DNA of 64,000 nt from assembly GCA_035380245.1 (NCBI GenBank), contig DAOSXA010000002.1, forward strand, positions 1,116,001-1,180,000, written 5' to 3'. The number at the start of each line of letters is the position of its first letter. The stretch's first letter is position 1. Under the pieces are notes generated by a model, which was not told the DNA's origin, searched no databases, and saw only the letters and a program-made list of their open reading frames with translations. Both the position numbers and the translations under genes were made by a program. This DNA is from Candidatus Zixiibacteriota bacterium. Lineage in GTDB: Bacteria > Zixibacteria > MSB-5A5 > GN15 > FEB-12. Positions 62,500 through 64,000 of the stretch are shown piece by piece.

Positions 62500-62661
62500 G
62501 GGGGCCGTTGAAAAGGTCGTACGTTCTGATATTCAGCAAAACACAGCCGCAGTACAGGCGACACAAGGCCGCCCGCTACGCAAGGTCAGAGTCCCTAATC
62601 GCGTAGCCCTGGGGCTTGTCTCCCGGGCGATTCTCTATCTTCCATGTTTTTTCAACAATCC
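62500..62661 (+). repeat. MITE-like element copy iii, overlapping a coding 3' end
   Basis: Left end GGGGGCCGTTGAAAAGG, right end TTTTTTCAACAATCC (about 62647-62661). Hairpin 1: GCTACGC / GCGTAGC (62575-62581, 62601-62607). Hairpin 2: GCCCTGG-GGCTTGTCT-CCCGGGC (62606-62628), whose nine-base loop is identical to copy ii while two stem pairs differ by compensating changes. The right end lies inside the last codons of the minus-strand membrane protein gene. Confidence 0.8.
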
Positions 62662-64000
62662 GCTAACTTCGCGGTGAGAGAACCACCAGAGCAATCCGAG
62701 CAACAGCAGCCCAACCGCCGACACGATCCAGCCAAGACCGATGTAAGGAGTGCGATAGGTCAGCACTACATCTTTCTTACCTCGAATAAAAGGAAACGAG
62801 ATAAGTCCGGCTTGTGGTTTGATCATCGAGCTGCCGGTGATCGACCAGCCGGGATCGTACCCCATGCCGATCACCAGTTCCCCCGTCGTCAGTCCGTAAA
62901 ATTCATAAGCAATGCGGTTGGGGGTGTATTCGCGGCTGTACAGATTGAGGTTCCCCGACAGAAGATATTCGGTGTGTACATTATTGGCCGAATCCACCAG
63001 CCCCCGACTCGGGAAAGTCGCCGAAAGCCAGGGAGAAATAAGCGAACCGTGGTTTTCGAGAAAGTTTTGATAGGCCTGGGGTTTTTCCGTAATCACCTGC
63101 CGGAACTCATTATCCCTGGTTACCTCTGGCGACGGGAAGGGATGAGCGCTGGACATGATCGGCCAGGCCAGGACCATGTTGGTGACAGCCACAATGGCCA
63201 CAAGCCCCCATAAAATATATCGCGATAACGCCGGTTTCAGTTTCCGGGAAAACAACTCACGAAGCGAGTCAAAACCAAAGGCACCGAGGATCGAAACCGC
63301 CAGGACGACGAACTGGAACGATCGTCCGGTACAGCGGGCCGAGGCGAAACCGGGGAATTTAGAAAGTATCGCCCAGGGAGAAAGCGCCCCGAAATTACCG
63401 AGCCCCAGCAGCAGGAAAAAGACCAGCAGAATCAGCCAGGGCCAGTGCTGCCGGAATCGTTTGATCAACGCCCAGAGAGCCAAAAGCAGCAGGAGCGGTG
63501 AAAGATAGGCGCCGTATTCGTGCCAGGCCCAGACCTGGCCGTCGAAATGCCGGGCGAACAATGAATGATCGTACCCGCAAAATATCGAGCCCAAAGCGGA
63601 CAGAGGGACGAACTCATCGGGCGAGCCCTCCCATTTGTTCTGCACCAGGTAAATTACCATCGGGACGAATTTCACTCCGGCCATGGCAAGACCGGCCACA
63701 GTCCCAATCACGAAATTCAGCAACGGCCGGAAGCTGTTGTCCCTGAGCGACAGAAGCAATACCAGCAGACCACCGAAGGTCATAGTGTAAAGCAACGGGA
63801 TCGCCCCGCCGTTCCCCAGGGCCATCAGCGCCAGCGACAGCGCCGCCCCGATGAGATAGCGAAGCGAACGTTCGCCGTTCAGGACGAAATACAAAAACCA
63901 GGGCATGAAACAGAAATGGGTAAACGGCATGTGCCCCTCAGCAAAATGCAGCGCAAAATGCACCGAGCCGAAATAGCCGACCGCCGCCAGCAATGACGCC
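62635..64000 (-). CDS. YfhO/GT-C-like polytopic membrane protein, partial (N-terminus beyond window)
   Basis: At least 455 residues; the frame stays open through the right edge, so the true start is outside. About 10 hydrophobic helices are visible, with SAHPFPSPEV and a C-terminal extracytoplasmic stretch (PNRIAYEFYGLTTGELVIGM) before the final helix. This is the plan of YfhO-like/GT-C glycosyltransferases that use lipid-linked sugars. The last nine codons fall in a MITE-like right end, so the original C-terminus may have been replaced. Confidence 0.7.
   Translation of the reverse strand, partial: ASLLAAVGYFGSVHFALHFAEGHMPFTHFCFMPWFLYFVLNGERSLRYLIGAALSLALMALGNGGAIPLLYTMTFGGLLVLLLSLRDNSFRPLLNFVIGTVAGLAMAGVKFVPMVIYLVQNKWEGSPDEFVPLSALGSIFCGYDHSLFARHFDGQVWAWHEYGAYLSPLLLLLALWALIKRFRQHWPWLILLVFFLLLGLGNFGALSPWAILSKFPGFASARCTGRSFQFVVLAVSILGAFGFDSLRELFSRKLKPALSRYILWGLVAIVAVTNMVLAWPIMSSAHPFPSPEVTRDNEFRQVITEKPQAYQNFLENHGSLISPWLSATFPSRGLVDSANNVHTEYLLSGNLNLYSREYTPNRIAYEFYGLTTGELVIGMGYDPGWSITGSSMIKPQAGLISFPFIRGKKDVVLTYRTPYIGLGWIVSAVGLLLLGLLWWFSHREVSGLLKKHGR

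Overview
The window is a gene-dense bacterial chromosome segment of moderately high GC. Three things point to the FCB superphylum: secreted proteins with Por/type IX-style C-terminal sorting domains (13.9-16.2 kb and 21.4-23.6 kb), a meso-diaminopimelate-type Gram-negative wall pathway, and Wza/Wzz-type polysaccharide export genes. A lineage such as candidate phylum Zixibacteria fits best, but that is inference from protein style, not a database match. No rRNA, tRNA or CRISPR array was found.

Layout. (1) 0-13.5 kb, minus strand: an almost complete division and cell wall (dcw) cluster, mraZ-rsmH-ftsL-ftsI-murE-murF-mraY-murD-ftsW-murG-murC-ftsQ, with nearly every junction overlapping; ftsQ runs off the left edge. 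(2) 13.9-18.2 kb, plus strand: a secreted C25 (gingipain-like) peptidase with a strong terminator, then an asparagine-synthase-like protein. (3) 18.2-27.8 kb, minus strand: purM, gpmI, lnt, a secreted beta-propeller protein, a FemAB/GNAT-like acyltransferase and two glycosyltransferases. (4) 27.8-29.6 kb: a methyltransferase, then a convergent intergenic region full of palindromic repeats and two copies of a 76-bp element ending in a DnaA-box-like sequence. (5) 29.6-47.3 kb, minus strand: housekeeping genes rluD, a PdxJ-like gene that has lost catalytic histidines, rsmA, tatD, metG, a PSP1 protein, holB, an envC-like gene with ftsX and ftsE, rho, rsfS, a LytR_C protein, a GlmU-type uridylyltransferase, panD, a Nudix hydrolase, panC and a membrane protein. 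(6) 47.4-49.5 kb: small unknown genes around a DRG-type GTPase. (7) 49.5-64 kb, minus strand: a surface polysaccharide cluster (aminotransferases, glycosyltransferase, MurJ-family flippase, 2-epimerase, WbpE/WbpD/WbpB-like enzymes, Wzz, Wza, and a large YfhO/GT-C-like membrane protein running off the right edge). This cluster is interrupted at 54.4-56.7 kb by repeat arrays, an opposite-strand membrane protein gene and a transposase remnant.

How the genes fit together. The dcw genes make lipid II and build the divisome. FtsE, FtsX and the EnvC-like protein would control wall splitting at division. The WbpB/D/E-like enzymes plus the WecB/WbpI-like epimerase outline a route to a 2,3-diacetamido uronic acid sugar nucleotide for the exported polysaccharide.

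The least expected signals are non-coding. There are three dispersed repeat families: mosaic palindrome arrays; a 76-bp element of invariant length with a TGTGGATAA end; and a MITE-like element with a covarying hairpin, each copy lying directly 3' of a minus-strand gene. In addition, several promoters sit so close to the start codon that leaderless or nearly leaderless mRNAs are predicted (purM, wecB-like, wza-like, and perhaps the GTPase).
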